Shown here: positions 16,052 to 24,136 of the stretch, piece by piece | Numbering within the stretch: the first letter of the stretch is position 1 | How the letters are laid out: every line of letters starts with the position of its first letter | Assembly (NCBI GenBank): GCA_012729095.1 | Contig: JAAYDU010000013.1 | Location: forward strand, 1-56,172 | From: Methanobacteriota archaeon | GTDB lineage: Archaea > Thermoplasmatota > Thermoplasmata > Methanomassiliicoccales > UBA472 | Direction: 5' to 3' | Length of the DNA: 56,172 nucleotides | Translations under genes and position numbers: made by a program | The notes under the pieces: model-generated | What the model was told of the DNA's origin: nothing | The model's input: only the letters and a program-made list of their open reading frames with translations | Database searches by the model: none

Positions 16052-17350
16052 TCAGAACGATCTCTTATCGACCACCCGCTTGGCCTTGCCCTCGAAGCGG
16101 GGCAGCGATCCCGGCTCGACTATCTCCAAGGTGACCCCCACGTTGAGCGCGTCCCGCAGCTTATGCGTTATACGGGCCTTGATGGCGTCTAGCTCGAACA
16201 GGCGGTCCCCGAACGCCTCCGGGCGCAGCTCCACCTTGACCATCATGGTATCCAGGGCGCCCTGGCGATCGACCACGATCTGGAACTCGTTGCCGACCTC
16301 CGGGTTGGTCATCAGGCTGTGCTCCACCTGCGAGGGGAACACGTTGATGCCGCGCACTATGATCATGTCGTCCACCCTTCCCTGTATCCTGCCGATACGC
16401 GGGTGCGTTCGGCCACAGGCGCAGACCTCCTCGCTCATGGTGGTCACGTCCCCGGTGCGGTAGCGGACTATAGGTAGCGCTTCCTTCAGAAGCATGGTCA
16501 CCACAAGCTCTCCCTTCTCCCCCGGCGGCACAGGCTCTCCGGTATTGGGGTCCAGCACCTCGATGAGGGTGATGTCGGCCCACACGTGTATGCCGTTCTG
16601 CTGAGAGCACTCGCACCACAGCGGTCCGGACAGTTCGCTCGTGCCGTAAATGTCTATGGCCTCGATGCCCAGCCGCTCGTAGATGCGGTCGCGCATCTTG
16701 TCGCTCCAGGGCTCCGCCCCCAGTATTCCCAGGCGCAGCTTGGTGTCCTTGCGGATGTCCACGCCCATCCTCTCCGCCACCTCTCCCATGTGCAGCAGGT
16801 ATGACGGCGTGGACGCGATCACCGTGACGTTCAGGTCCCTTACCAGGTCTATCTGGCGCTCCGTGTTTCCGGTGGACGCCGGAACCACCGCCGCTCCCAC
16901 CTTCTCCGCCCCGTAATGAAGCCCTAGGCCGCCCGAGAACAGCCCATAGGTGTAGCAGACCTGCAGCACGTCGTCCGTGCCCACGCCGGCAGACACCAGC
17001 CCCCTGGCCACGGACTCCGACCAGGACTCGATGTCGTTCTGCGTGTATCCGACTATGGTGGGCTTCCCCGTGGTGCCCGAGGAGGCGTGATACCTCACCA
17101 CCTCCCTGGGGCTGGCCAAGAAGAGCTTGTCCGGGTAGCCGTCCCGAAGGTCCTTCTTGGTCATGAACGGAAGCTTCCGCACATCGTCCAGCTCTTGTAT
17201 GTCCTCGGGCGTGACGCCGGCATCCTTCATTTTCTGCCGGTAAAAGGGGGAAAAGGTGTACAGCTTGTACACCAGCATCTTGAGCTGCTTCAGCTGCAGC
17301 GCCTTCAGTTCCGGGACCGGCATGACCTCTACAGGGTTCCAGTAGGACAT
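16052..17350 (-). CDS. Phenylacetate-CoA ligase-like acyl-CoA ligase 1
   Basis: A 432-residue AMP-forming ligase of the PaaK type: ATP-binding YHASSGTTGKPT at residues 87-98, YGTSELSGP, YRTGD, the hinge region GRVDDMIIVRGINVFPSQ, and the C-terminal lysine in FEGKAKRVVD. It couples an aryl or branched acid to CoA with ATP giving AMP and PPi. In archaea such ligases occur with OFORs of the indolepyruvate or isovalerate type. It is the last gene of a minus-strand run: ligase 2, ACT protein, ligase 1. It is clearly paralogous to ligase 2, with different substrate-side residues. Confidence 0.9.
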   Translation of the reverse strand: MSYWNPVEVMPVPELKALQLKQLKMLVYKLYTFSPFYRQKMKDAGVTPEDIQELDDVRKLPFMTKKDLRDGYPDKLFLASPREVVRYHASSGTTGKPTIVGYTQNDIESWSESVARGLVSAGVGTDDVLQVCYTYGLFSGGLGLHYGAEKVGAAVVPASTGNTERQIDLVRDLNVTVIASTPSYLLHMGEVAERMGVDIRKDTKLRLGILGAEPWSDKMRDRIYERLGIEAIDIYGTSELSGPLWCECSQQNGIHVWADITLIEVLDPNTGEPVPPGEKGELVVTMLLKEALPIVRYRTGDVTTMSEEVCACGRTHPRIGRIQGRVDDMIIVRGINVFPSQVEHSLMTNPEVGNEFQIVVDRQGALDTMMVKVELRPEAFGDRLFELDAIKARITHKLRDALNVGVTLEIVEPGSLPRFEGKAKRVVDKRSF

Positions 17351-17373
17351 TCCATCACCTCATCCAGCCATCA

Positions 17374-17805
17374 TCAGTGGAAGTTCACGTTGTCCAGAAG
17401 GCGAAGGCCTCCGGCCAAAAGGGACTCTATGCCCTTCTCAATGTCCTCTACGCGGACGATCAGCACCGCGTAAGGGGGGCTGCGATAGCCGTATCCGTAC
17501 TCGATGTTTATGTCCTTCATCTGGTCCGTCAGGTCGAACAGGCCACCCGGCGTGTCCTGCATCTGTATCGCCAGCACCTCAGTGAACTTGACGACGAACC
17601 CTTCCTTGGTCAGGAGATCACGAGCGGTCACCGGATTGTCCACCAGCACCCGGATGACGCCGTATCCGGCGCCCTCAGCGATGCTGAAACCCAGTATGTT
17701 TATCTTGCCCTCCTTGAGCACCTTGGCCACCGCGCCCAGGCGGTTCGGCCGGTTCTCCGAGAAGATGGAGAGCTGCTTGATCCGGTATTTGTCGTTCTCG
17801 CTCAT
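17374..17805 (-). CDS. Tandem ACT-domain protein between the two ligases
   Basis: A 143-residue protein made of two ACT domains, about residues 8-70 (IFSENRPNRLGAVAKVLKE; INILGFSIAEGAGYGVIRVL) and 72-142 (LAIQMQDTPGGLFDLTDQMK, then a beta strand). ACT domains bind amino acids and report feedback. Tandem ACT proteins are regularly encoded next to PaaK-like ligases. Its ATG overlaps the ligase 2 stop (TGATG), so it is made with that enzyme. Sensing an aromatic or branched amino acid to control the ligases is likely but inferred. Confidence 0.85.
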   Translation of the reverse strand: MSENDKYRIKQLSIFSENRPNRLGAVAKVLKEGKINILGFSIAEGAGYGVIRVLVDNPVTARDLLTKEGFVVKFTEVLAIQMQDTPGGLFDLTDQMKDINIEYGYGYRSPPYAVLIVRVEDIEKGIESLLAGGLRLLDNVNFH

Positions 17806-19106
17806 CAGTATTCCCTCCTGTCCATCACACGCTTGGCCTTGCCCTCGAAACGGGGCAGGGTGCCAGGCTGCACAAGCTCCACTTTGGCCGAGACGTTCAG
17901 CACGTTCTTCAACCGGTTGGATATGCGCTCGCGCAGGGCGTTCAGCTCGATGATGTTGTCCGTGAACGCCTCCGGTTTCAGCTCGGCCCGGACCAGCATG
18001 GTGTCCAGGTGGCCCTTGCGGTCCACCACCAGCTGGAACTCGTTACCCAGCTCCGAATGCTGCATCAGCGAGTGCTCCACCTGCGAGGGGAACACATTGA
18101 TGCCACGAATAATAATCATATCGTCCACGCGCCCCTGTATCCGGGTGATGCGCGGATGCGCCCTTCCGCAGGGGCAAGGCTCCTCCATGATGGACGTGAT
18201 GTCGCCCATCCGGTAGCGCATGATCGGGAAGGCCTCCTTCTGCAGCATGGTCACCACCATCTCCCCTTTCTGCCCCGGCTCGAGCGGCTCCCCGGTGTCC
18301 GGGTCCACGATCTCCAGAAGGGCCAGGTCTCCCCAGAAGTGTATCCCGTCCTGCTCGGCGCATTCCATGAACATCGGGCCGGAAAGCTCGCTGGCCCCGA
18401 AGCAGTTGATGCCCCGGATGCCCATCTTCTCGTAGATGCGGTCCCGCATCTTGTCGCTCCAGGGCTCCCCTCCCAAAAGCCCGTAGCGCAGCTTGGTGTC
18501 CTTGCGTATGTCGATACCCCTCTTCTCGGCCACTTCGCCCAGGTACATCAGGTACGAGGGCGTGGCGGCCATGGCGGTCACCTCCAGGTCGCATATCAGG
18601 TCGAGCTGGCGGTCGGTGTTGCCGGTGGACGCCGGGATGACCGTGGCCCCGAGCTTCTCCGTCGCGTAGTGGAATCCCAGGCCGCCGGAGAACAGCCCGT
18701 AGGTGTTCGCCACCTGTATGACGTCGTTCTTGCCCAGTCCGAAGGAGGTCATCGCCCTGGCCAACGATTCGGACCAGTTCTCCAGGTCGTTCTTGGTGTA
18801 TCCCACGATAGTGGCCTTGCCAGTGGTGCCCGAGGAGGCGTGATACCTCAGCAGGTTCCCGCGGTCGCGCATCATCAGCTTGTTGGGGTAGCCGTCCCGC
18901 AGGTCCTTCTTGGTCATGAAGGGCAATCTTTTGGCGTCGACGAGGGTCTTGATGTCTCCCGGCATCACCCCGGCCGACCTCATCCTTTCATGATAGAAAG
19001 GGGAGAGCTCCCACATGCGGCGCGTCTGCATCTTCAGAAGCCTCAGCTGAAGGGCTTCCAGCTGGGCCTTGGGCAATCTCTCGATATGGGGGTTCCAAAC
19101 GTCCAA
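17805..19106 (-). CDS. Phenylacetate-CoA ligase-like acyl-CoA ligase 2
   Basis: A 433-residue AMP-forming ligase with the same motifs as ligase 1: YHASSGTTGKAT, FGASELSGP, YRMGD, GRVDDMIIIRGINVFPSQ and FEGKAKRVMD. First gene of its operon. TTG 19106 was chosen: GGAGG lies about seven bases upstream and the start context matches ligase 1 (the N-termini align at WNP). The two ligases differ in the pocket region (AATPSYLMYLG against ASTPSYLLHMG; EQDGIHFWGDLA against QQNGIHVWADIT), pointing to different acids. Confidence 0.9.
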   Translation of the reverse strand: MDVWNPHIERLPKAQLEALQLRLLKMQTRRMWELSPFYHERMRSAGVMPGDIKTLVDAKRLPFMTKKDLRDGYPNKLMMRDRGNLLRYHASSGTTGKATIVGYTKNDLENWSESLARAMTSFGLGKNDVIQVANTYGLFSGGLGFHYATEKLGATVIPASTGNTDRQLDLICDLEVTAMAATPSYLMYLGEVAEKRGIDIRKDTKLRYGLLGGEPWSDKMRDRIYEKMGIRGINCFGASELSGPMFMECAEQDGIHFWGDLALLEIVDPDTGEPLEPGQKGEMVVTMLQKEAFPIMRYRMGDITSIMEEPCPCGRAHPRITRIQGRVDDMIIIRGINVFPSQVEHSLMQHSELGNEFQLVVDRKGHLDTMLVRAELKPEAFTDNIIELNALRERISNRLKNVLNVSAKVELVQPGTLPRFEGKAKRVMDRREY

Positions 19107-19128
19107 GTACCTTCCTCCGAGGCCACGG

Positions 19129-19188
19129 GCAGGGAGGCTCCCTGCGTCCGGTCAGGCGTGTACGGTGATAACACGCATCATATTTATG
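19129..19188 (-). promoter_or_regulatory. Promoter and 5'-leader hairpin of the ligase operon
   Basis: A minus-strand TATA element CATAAATATG (about 19179-19188) predicts a start near 19158 and a 50-base leader. Within the leader, 19129-19145 is a perfect palindrome, GCAGGGAG-G-CTCCCTGC, that can form a stem of six or more pairs about ten bases before the ribosome site. It could be an operator or an RNA structure. Function is not shown. Confidence 0.45.
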
Positions 19189-19210
19189 CTCTCCAGGGCC
19201 TTCCTCGTCA

Positions 19211-19837
19211 TCAGAACGCCCGGTGGAACAGGTCTATGAGAGGTCGCTGGGCCGAACTTGCCATGTTCCCCTTGGGGTCCTTCCACAGCCAGAGCACCCA
19301 GGCCAGGCTCGCGGCGAGGCCGCCCATCATGTCCACGTAGCAGTCGCTCAGGGTGTCGACGACGGAATACTGCATTCTCGTGCCGGCCAGCACGTCTCCG
19401 GCGAACTCGGCTATCTCCCACACCACCCCTATGAATATGGAGAAGACCAGGACCATCATCGGGAAGGCCCATCGGGGCACCTTGATCTTGACCGAATGCA
19501 TGTCGAACAGGTACAGGGCGAGAGCGGTGATCATGCCGACCATGGACGAGGAAACGGCGTGGGTGAGCTCGTCCCACCACCACGCGCTATCGTACAGCCC
19601 CCAAACCAGTCCGAAGGTATGCAGGCCCACGGCCAAGGAGGTCCAGGCCTGCATGAACATCGGCATCCTGAACCACCCGGCCCTCTCCAACAGGAAGGGC
19701 AAGGCCAATATCGCGGCCCCCATGGCCGCGCTGTTCCTGTGATAGCTCGTTCCCTGCGACAGGGCGAGTGCTCCCATGGCCAGCACCACGGCTTCCGATA
19801 AGAGCAATATTCCCAAAGTGCCTTTCCGAACCTTCAT
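19211..19837 (-). CDS. DUF2238/YjdF-like membrane protein
   Basis: A 208-residue protein with six predicted spans. The motif WWDELTHAVSSS and the later VVWEIAEF...DTLSDCYVDMMGGLAA match the DUF2238 (YjdF) pattern of conserved acidic and histidine residues near the membrane, which may bind metal. Function unknown. The start overlaps the stop of the upstream membrane protein gene (ATGA), so the two form a bicistron on the minus strand. Confidence 0.7.
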   Translation of the reverse strand: MKVRKGTLGILLLSEAVVLAMGALALSQGTSYHRNSAAMGAAILALPFLLERAGWFRMPMFMQAWTSLAVGLHTFGLVWGLYDSAWWWDELTHAVSSSMVGMITALALYLFDMHSVKIKVPRWAFPMMVLVFSIFIGVVWEIAEFAGDVLAGTRMQYSVVDTLSDCYVDMMGGLAASLAWVLWLWKDPKGNMASSAQRPLIDLFHRAF

Positions 19838-20415
19838 GCCCCCTCCTCCGGCACCATAAGCAGGTCGGCGTAGTCCATCCTCCGCATGTCCCTTTTGAAC
19901 ATCAGCCCGGAGACCAGTCCAAAGACCATCGTGCCGATGAGCGATCTCATCAGCTCATCGTTGGACACCTCATGGCCCCTGATTATGTCATAGGACGCGT
20001 CCAGGAACACGAACAGGGATGCCAGGGAGATCGCGGCCACGGTGGCGAACCCCAGAATGAAGCGGTAGTTCATGTGAAAGCTCGTCCTCTTCACAAGGAT
20101 CAGCGTGAGGAACAGGCAGAGCAGCAGCGTGGCCATCATGGTGGTCAGCGTGCCCAATCCTCTGACAAGGACGCTGTCGCCTAGGTCAGCAGCGTGCAGC
20201 GCCACGTACACCGTGAACGGTATCGCCATGAACACCGCAAGCGGACGCTGCAGCCCCGGCTCCTCCGGCTGGTCGAAAAGAGGATAACGCCCTAGGACGG
20301 CCGCGACAATACCCGTCTCCAGTATGAGCCAGTAAACGTCAGCGCTGCTGAAGCTGACCACAAAGGCCGCGGCCATGCTCAGGTAGAACCAGACTCGAAA
20401 CCCCTTTTCCCACAT
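19834..20415 (-). CDS. Membrane protein of unknown function
   Basis: A 193-residue protein with about five or six hydrophobic segments and a charged C-terminus (FKRDMRRMDYADLL). I do not recognise a family. It is co-transcribed with the DUF2238 protein, sharing a four-base overlap. The hydrophobic pattern is regular and codon use fits the neighbours, so the gene is likely real even without homology. Confidence 0.65.
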   Translation of the reverse strand: MWEKGFRVWFYLSMAAAFVVSFSSADVYWLILETGIVAAVLGRYPLFDQPEEPGLQRPLAVFMAIPFTVYVALHAADLGDSVLVRGLGTLTTMMATLLLCLFLTLILVKRTSFHMNYRFILGFATVAAISLASLFVFLDASYDIIRGHEVSNDELMRSLIGTMVFGLVSGLMFKRDMRRMDYADLLMVPEEGA

Positions 20416-20464
20416 GATGTCCGGCGTTCCTCCCCCACCAAACCAATGAAACAGGGTGCCCCGA

Positions 20465-20962
20465 TCAGTAGGTCCGGCGCGGGAACCTTCCCTGCGCGTG
20501 CAGGTCCTTTAGGTCCATGTAACTTTGCGCGCTCCTCTCCGCCTTCTCCCTGATGGTAAGGTCATTGTGCCTCACCACCTTCCCCGGGATGCCCATCACC
20601 ACCGATCGGGGCGGGACCTCGTACATCCCGGTGACCAGGGCGTTCGCCCCTATGATGCATTCGTCGCCGATGATCGCACCGTCCAGTATCGTCGAGTTGA
20701 TGCCTACTATGCAGCGGTCCCCCACCTTCGCGCCGTTGATGACCGCTCCGTGTCCAATGGTGACCATCTCGCCTATCACGCTTGGATGATCGTGGCTGGT
20801 GTGTATGACCGCGCCCTCCTGCACGTTGCTCCCGGCCCCCACCCGGATGGAGTTGGCGTCACCGCGCAGGACCGCGGTAGGCCACACGGACACTCCATCC
20901 TCCAGCTCCACGTCCCCCATGATGACGGCCGCCGGGTCCACGAAAACCTTTCGCCCTGGCAT
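20465..20962 (-). CDS. Gamma-class carbonic anhydrase-like hexapeptide protein
   Basis: A 165-residue left-handed beta-helix protein of the YrdA/CaiE branch of gamma carbonic anhydrases. Repeats of the [LIV]-G-x4 type run through residues 10-130. Likely zinc-ligand histidines are in IHTSHDHP and TIGHGAV. It lacks the acidic loop of Cam-type enzymes, so carbonic anhydrase activity is uncertain; some relatives bind CoA or have no known activity. A cytoplasmic trimer is expected. A minus-strand TATA-like sequence (about 20971-20985) precedes the start. Confidence 0.85.
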   Translation of the reverse strand: MPGRKVFVDPAAVIMGDVELEDGVSVWPTAVLRGDANSIRVGAGSNVQEGAVIHTSHDHPSVIGEMVTIGHGAVINGAKVGDRCIVGINSTILDGAIIGDECIIGANALVTGMYEVPPRSVVMGIPGKVVRHNDLTIREKAERSAQSYMDLKDLHAQGRFPRRTY

Positions 20963-21001
20963 GAGTGACCATATAAAAATAGTTAAAAAAATAGGTTGGC
21001 C

Positions 21002-21274
21002 TCAGGCCTGCGCCGTTTTAGCGGCCGGTCTCCTGGCGCTGACCCGCTTGGGGAAGTACTTCAGAAGTATCACGTCCCCGATCGCCTGGATCCAGCGAAA
21101 GGGAACGTTGACCGCCTTTGAGTCCTCGACCAGTAGAGGATTGGACTCGCTTATGAAGAGCCCGTCGACCTTGCGCGTGTCAACATCTATGACCAAATTG
21201 TTCACATTGCCCAGGAACAATCCATTGGGCGTGTAGACCTGCATCCCTATGAGCTCAGAAGCCTCCTCTAACAT
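21002..21274 (-). CDS. PRC-barrel domain protein
   Basis: About 90 residues: a PRC-barrel domain (SELIGMQVYTPNGLFLG; NNLVIDVDTRKVDGLFI; VPFRWIQAIGDVILL) with a basic C-terminal tail (KRVSARRPAAK). ATG 21274 is preferred; a TATA-like TTTAATA lies about 35 bases upstream on the minus strand. Small archaeal PRC-barrel proteins are abundant and some bind RNA or pair with division proteins. A second, separate PRC protein is at 32217-32459. Confidence 0.8.
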   Translation of the reverse strand: MLEEASELIGMQVYTPNGLFLGNVNNLVIDVDTRKVDGLFISESNPLLVEDSKAVNVPFRWIQAIGDVILLKYFPKRVSARRPAAKTAQA

Positions 21275-21422
21275 CAGCACTCCCTTTGTCAGATATCGCC
21301 ATCCCCTATTAAAAAGATTATCAGCGAACATTTCTGGCACGGCCCCCATGTCAAGGACCCCGCGCCGTCCAAATGTCTCCCAAGGATAGGAAAATATCGC
21401 CCTTCAGGAAGGTTTGAGATAA

Positions 21423-21434
21423 AGATTATATACG
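21423..21434 (+). promoter_or_regulatory. TATA box before the thioredoxin gene
   Basis: GATTATATACGG lies about 65 bases before ATG 21494 and predicts a leader of about 40 bases. The remainder of the spacer 21275-21493 holds only this promoter and the PRC gene promoter. Confidence 0.45.
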
Positions 21435-21493
21435 GTGGAACTTCAATACGGTTTTGTAATCACAATGCACAACCGATATCACGGGGTCTTCTG

Positions 21494-21898
21494 ATGGCCG
21501 AGGACGAGCTTGCCGAGATCAGAAGGCGCAAGTTAGAGGCATTGATGGGTCAAAGCGAACAAAAAGGAGTGAAAAAATTGTCTGGAGTAACCGAGGTCAA
21601 AGATAGCACTTTCGAGGAGTTCATTAAGAGCGCGCCCCTGGTGATCATCGATTGCTGGGCACCATGGTGCGGTCCCTGCCGCATGCTAAGCCCCATCGTT
21701 GAACAGCTCTCCGAGGAGTTCGAGGGCAAGATCGCGTTCGGCAAGATGAACACCGACGAGAACGAGAACACCCCCATGAAGTTCAACATCACCGCCATAC
21801 CCACTATGCTGGTGTTCAAGAACGGCGCCCAGATCGACCGCATCGTCGGCGCTGGCAACAAGGACTTCATGAGGCAGAAGTTCTCCAAGTACCTCTGA
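21494..21898 (+). CDS. Thioredoxin with charged N-terminal tail
   Basis: A 134-residue thioredoxin. Active site WCGPC at residues 58-62 and cis-proline in AIPT are intact, so it should reduce disulfides. The first 25 residues (DELAEIRRRKLEAL...) are an extra charged helix; a similar basic-helical start is known from archaeal PDCD5-type proteins. The gene is followed by a thioredoxin reductase-like gene 68 bases on, its probable electron donor. Confidence 0.92.
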   Translation: MAEDELAEIRRRKLEALMGQSEQKGVKKLSGVTEVKDSTFEEFIKSAPLVIIDCWAPWCGPCRMLSPIVEQLSEEFEGKIAFGKMNTDENENTPMKFNITAIPTMLVFKNGAQIDRIVGAGNKDFMRQKFSKYL

Positions 21899-21966
21899 TC
21901 GGGGGTGCTGCAAACCTTTTTCACCAAACCGTTTAATCATTCGATTTTGATTAAGCTGGGATATAG

Positions 21967-22854
21967 ATGGATTTCGACGTAGCCGTCATCGGAGCCGGTC
22001 CGGCCGGCCTTCAGGCCGCCCTGCACGCCGCGCGCAAAAAGGTAAAGGTATGCGTTCTTGGCAAGGTCCAGAACAGCTCGCTGATAAAAGCGGAGATCGA
22101 GAACTATTTTGGTACCGAGCCAAGGAGCGGCAGGGAAATGCTGGACATTACCGCCAAGGCCGCCGAGGGCTTCGGCGCGGTGCTCATGGGGGAGGACCTC
22201 CTGAACATCGAAATGGAGGGCCAAGGGTTCAAGCTCAAGACCGAATCGCTCAAGGAGATCAGGGCCAAGGCGGTCATACTGGCTCCAGGCATATCCCGCA
22301 AGAAGCTCAACGTGGAGGGGGAGAAGGAATACCACGGGCTGGGCGTTTCCTACTGCGCCACCTGCGACTGCAACTTCTTCAAGAAGAAGACCGTGGCCGT
22401 TCTGGGCGATGCCAGCATGGCCGCCTCGGCAGCCCTGCTCCTGAGGGAGTACGCCTCCAAGGTGTACTGGGTGGCCAAGGATTTCAAGGCCTCTCAGGAG
22501 CTGATGCAAAAGGTGAAGGCGACGGACATAGAGACGGTCCAGGCATGGCCAACCAGCATACACGGCGACCAGGTCGTCCGCGGTATGACCCTCGACGACG
22601 GTCGCGAGCTTGTGCTGGATGGCGTGTTCATCGAGCTGGGGGCGAAAGGCGTGGCCGACCTGGCCATGGAGGTCAACATTTTCCCGGACGAGAACGGCTA
22701 CATCGCTGTGGACCGGAACTGCGCCACCGATACCCCCGGCGTGTTCGCCTGCGGCGACGTGACCGGGCTGCCCTGGCAGCTGGCAAAGGCGGTCGGGGAA
22801 GGGTGCGTGGCCGGGCTGTCCGCCGCAAGTTACGTTCGCAAGGAGAAGGAGTGA
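21967..22854 (+). CDS. Thioredoxin reductase-like flavoprotein
   Basis: A 295-residue flavoprotein of the low-molecular-weight thioredoxin reductase family. FAD-binding GAGPAG is at 9-14, the redox pair is C130/C133 in CATC, and the C-terminal FAD motif is GVFACGDV. The second dinucleotide domain is unusual: the expected GGGDSA-type loop is VLGDASMAAS, and the arginine pair that binds NADPH phosphate (HRR) is replaced by YWVAKD. This is the pattern of reductases that use ferredoxin or F420H2. It follows thioredoxin, so it most likely reduces it. Confidence 0.85.
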   Translation: MDFDVAVIGAGPAGLQAALHAARKKVKVCVLGKVQNSSLIKAEIENYFGTEPRSGREMLDITAKAAEGFGAVLMGEDLLNIEMEGQGFKLKTESLKEIRAKAVILAPGISRKKLNVEGEKEYHGLGVSYCATCDCNFFKKKTVAVLGDASMAASAALLLREYASKVYWVAKDFKASQELMQKVKATDIETVQAWPTSIHGDQVVRGMTLDDGRELVLDGVFIELGAKGVADLAMEVNIFPDENGYIAVDRNCATDTPGVFACGDVTGLPWQLAKAVGEGCVAGLSAASYVRKEKE

Positions 22855-22858
22855 ACGC

Positions 22859-23380
22859 ATGAGCATGGTGGAGGAGCTGGTCTCCGGGATACTGCGCAGC
22901 GAGGAAGGTTTCCGCGAGGCGCTCCGGCACATACTCGAGGAAGAGCTGAAGATATCCGTCCCCGAGTTCTGCGAGAGGACCGGCCTTTCACCCAGCACCA
23001 TCTACAAGATACTCCAGGAGCAGCGCGAGCCGAACCTGCGGACCGTGAGGGCCGTCATCAAGGGCGTCAGGAAGCTGGACACGAATCCAGGCGGCGAGTT
23101 CATCGGGGTGATCGCCTCACGCCCGGTCCTGAACAAGATAGAGGAAAGGATGATGAGGATAGGCGAGCGCAACGTCAGGGTCAAGGAGTACCCGGCCAGC
23201 ACAATGGAGGACGCCATCATCGCCGCGGTGAAGGCGGAGAGGGATGGCGCGCTAGCCTTGGTATGCGCGCCGATAGTCGCTCCCACCGTTGAACAGATCG
23301 TGAGGATCCCGGTATCCGTGGTGGTACCGAAGGACAGCATGGTGCGGGCGATCGAGATCGCCGCGTCCAAGGTGCTGTGA
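22859..23380 (+). CDS. HTH regulator with C-terminal sensor-like domain
   Basis: A 173-residue protein. Residues 32-60 form a Cro/XRE-like helix-turn-helix (VPEFCERTGLSPSTIYKILQ). The C-terminal half (about 78-173: GVIASRPVLN..., SVVVPKDSMVRAIEIA) has the alternating beta/alpha layout seen in PrpR-N-like sensor domains; this is weak. It starts four bases after the reductase stop, so it is in the thioredoxin operon and may report redox or metabolic state. It abuts the convergent ABC gene at 23381. Confidence 0.7.
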   Translation: MSMVEELVSGILRSEEGFREALRHILEEELKISVPEFCERTGLSPSTIYKILQEQREPNLRTVRAVIKGVRKLDTNPGGEFIGVIASRPVLNKIEERMMRIGERNVRVKEYPASTMEDAIIAAVKAERDGALALVCAPIVAPTVEQIVRIPVSVVVPKDSMVRAIEIAASKVL

Positions 23381-24136
23381 TCACTCCGGTCGGACCATCA
23401 TCTCCAACTTGGCCAGGATCTCCTTCCTGAGATTGGCGAACTCCATGGACGCCCTCTCCCTGGGGCGCTCCCATGGTATGTCGTATATCTCCGTTATGCT
23501 GCTCGGTCTTTCGCCCATCACCACGATGCGGTCTGCCAGGAACACTGCCTCGTCCACGGAATGGGTGATGAAGACCACTGTCTTCTTGGTCTCCTCCCAT
23601 ATCCGCAGAAGCTCCTTCTGCATCATGTTGCGCGTCTGGGCGTCCAACGCTCCGAACGGCTCGTCCATAAGCAGTATGTCAGGTTCATTGGCCAACGCTC
23701 TGGCTATCCCCACTCTCTGCTTCATCCCCCCTGACAGCTCATGAGGGTGGGCGTCCTCGAAGCCCTCCAGTCCGACCAGCTCTATGAGCTTCTGGGATGT
23801 CTCGTGCCTTGTCTTGACCGGTACCTTGCGCAGCTCCATTCCGAACTCGATGTTCTTCCTTACGCTCCTCCAGGGGAACAGGGCGAACTCCTGGAACACC
23901 ATCCCGCGGTCCGATCCCGGACCCTTTATTATCTTGCCGTCAAGGGATATCTTCCCGCTGGTCTGCGTGTCCAAACCGGCGATTATCCTGAGTATGGTGG
24001 TCTTTCCACAGCCGGAAGGGCCAAGGATGCAAATGAACTCACCCTTTTTCACATCCAGGGTGAAATCCTCTATGGCCACCAGCTCCCCCTCTTCCAGTGG
24101 GAACGCCTTTCTCAGTTTTTCGATGGAAAGCATCAT
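23381..24136 (-). CDS. NitT/TauT-type ABC transporter ATP-binding protein
   Basis: A 251-residue ATPase: Walker A GPSGCGKTT, signature LSGGMKQRVG, Walker B ILLMDEPFGALD and the H-loop in FITHSVDEA. The subclass is SsuB/TauB/NrtD, importing sulfonates, taurine, nitrate or related organic anions. ATG 24136 overlaps the permease stop by four bases. It is the last gene of the binding protein, permease, ATPase order on the minus strand. Confidence 0.92.
   Translation of the reverse strand: MMLSIEKLRKAFPLEEGELVAIEDFTLDVKKGEFICILGPSGCGKTTILRIIAGLDTQTSGKISLDGKIIKGPGSDRGMVFQEFALFPWRSVRKNIEFGMELRKVPVKTRHETSQKLIELVGLEGFEDAHPHELSGGMKQRVGIARALANEPDILLMDEPFGALDAQTRNMMQKELLRIWEETKKTVVFITHSVDEAVFLADRIVVMGERPSSITEIYDIPWERPRERASMEFANLRKEILAKLEMMVRPE

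Noticed and set aside
18009-19340. 443-codon plus-strand frame opposite ligase 2
   Set aside because: Reversed coding DNA; runs across the ligase promoter and into the DUF2238 gene.
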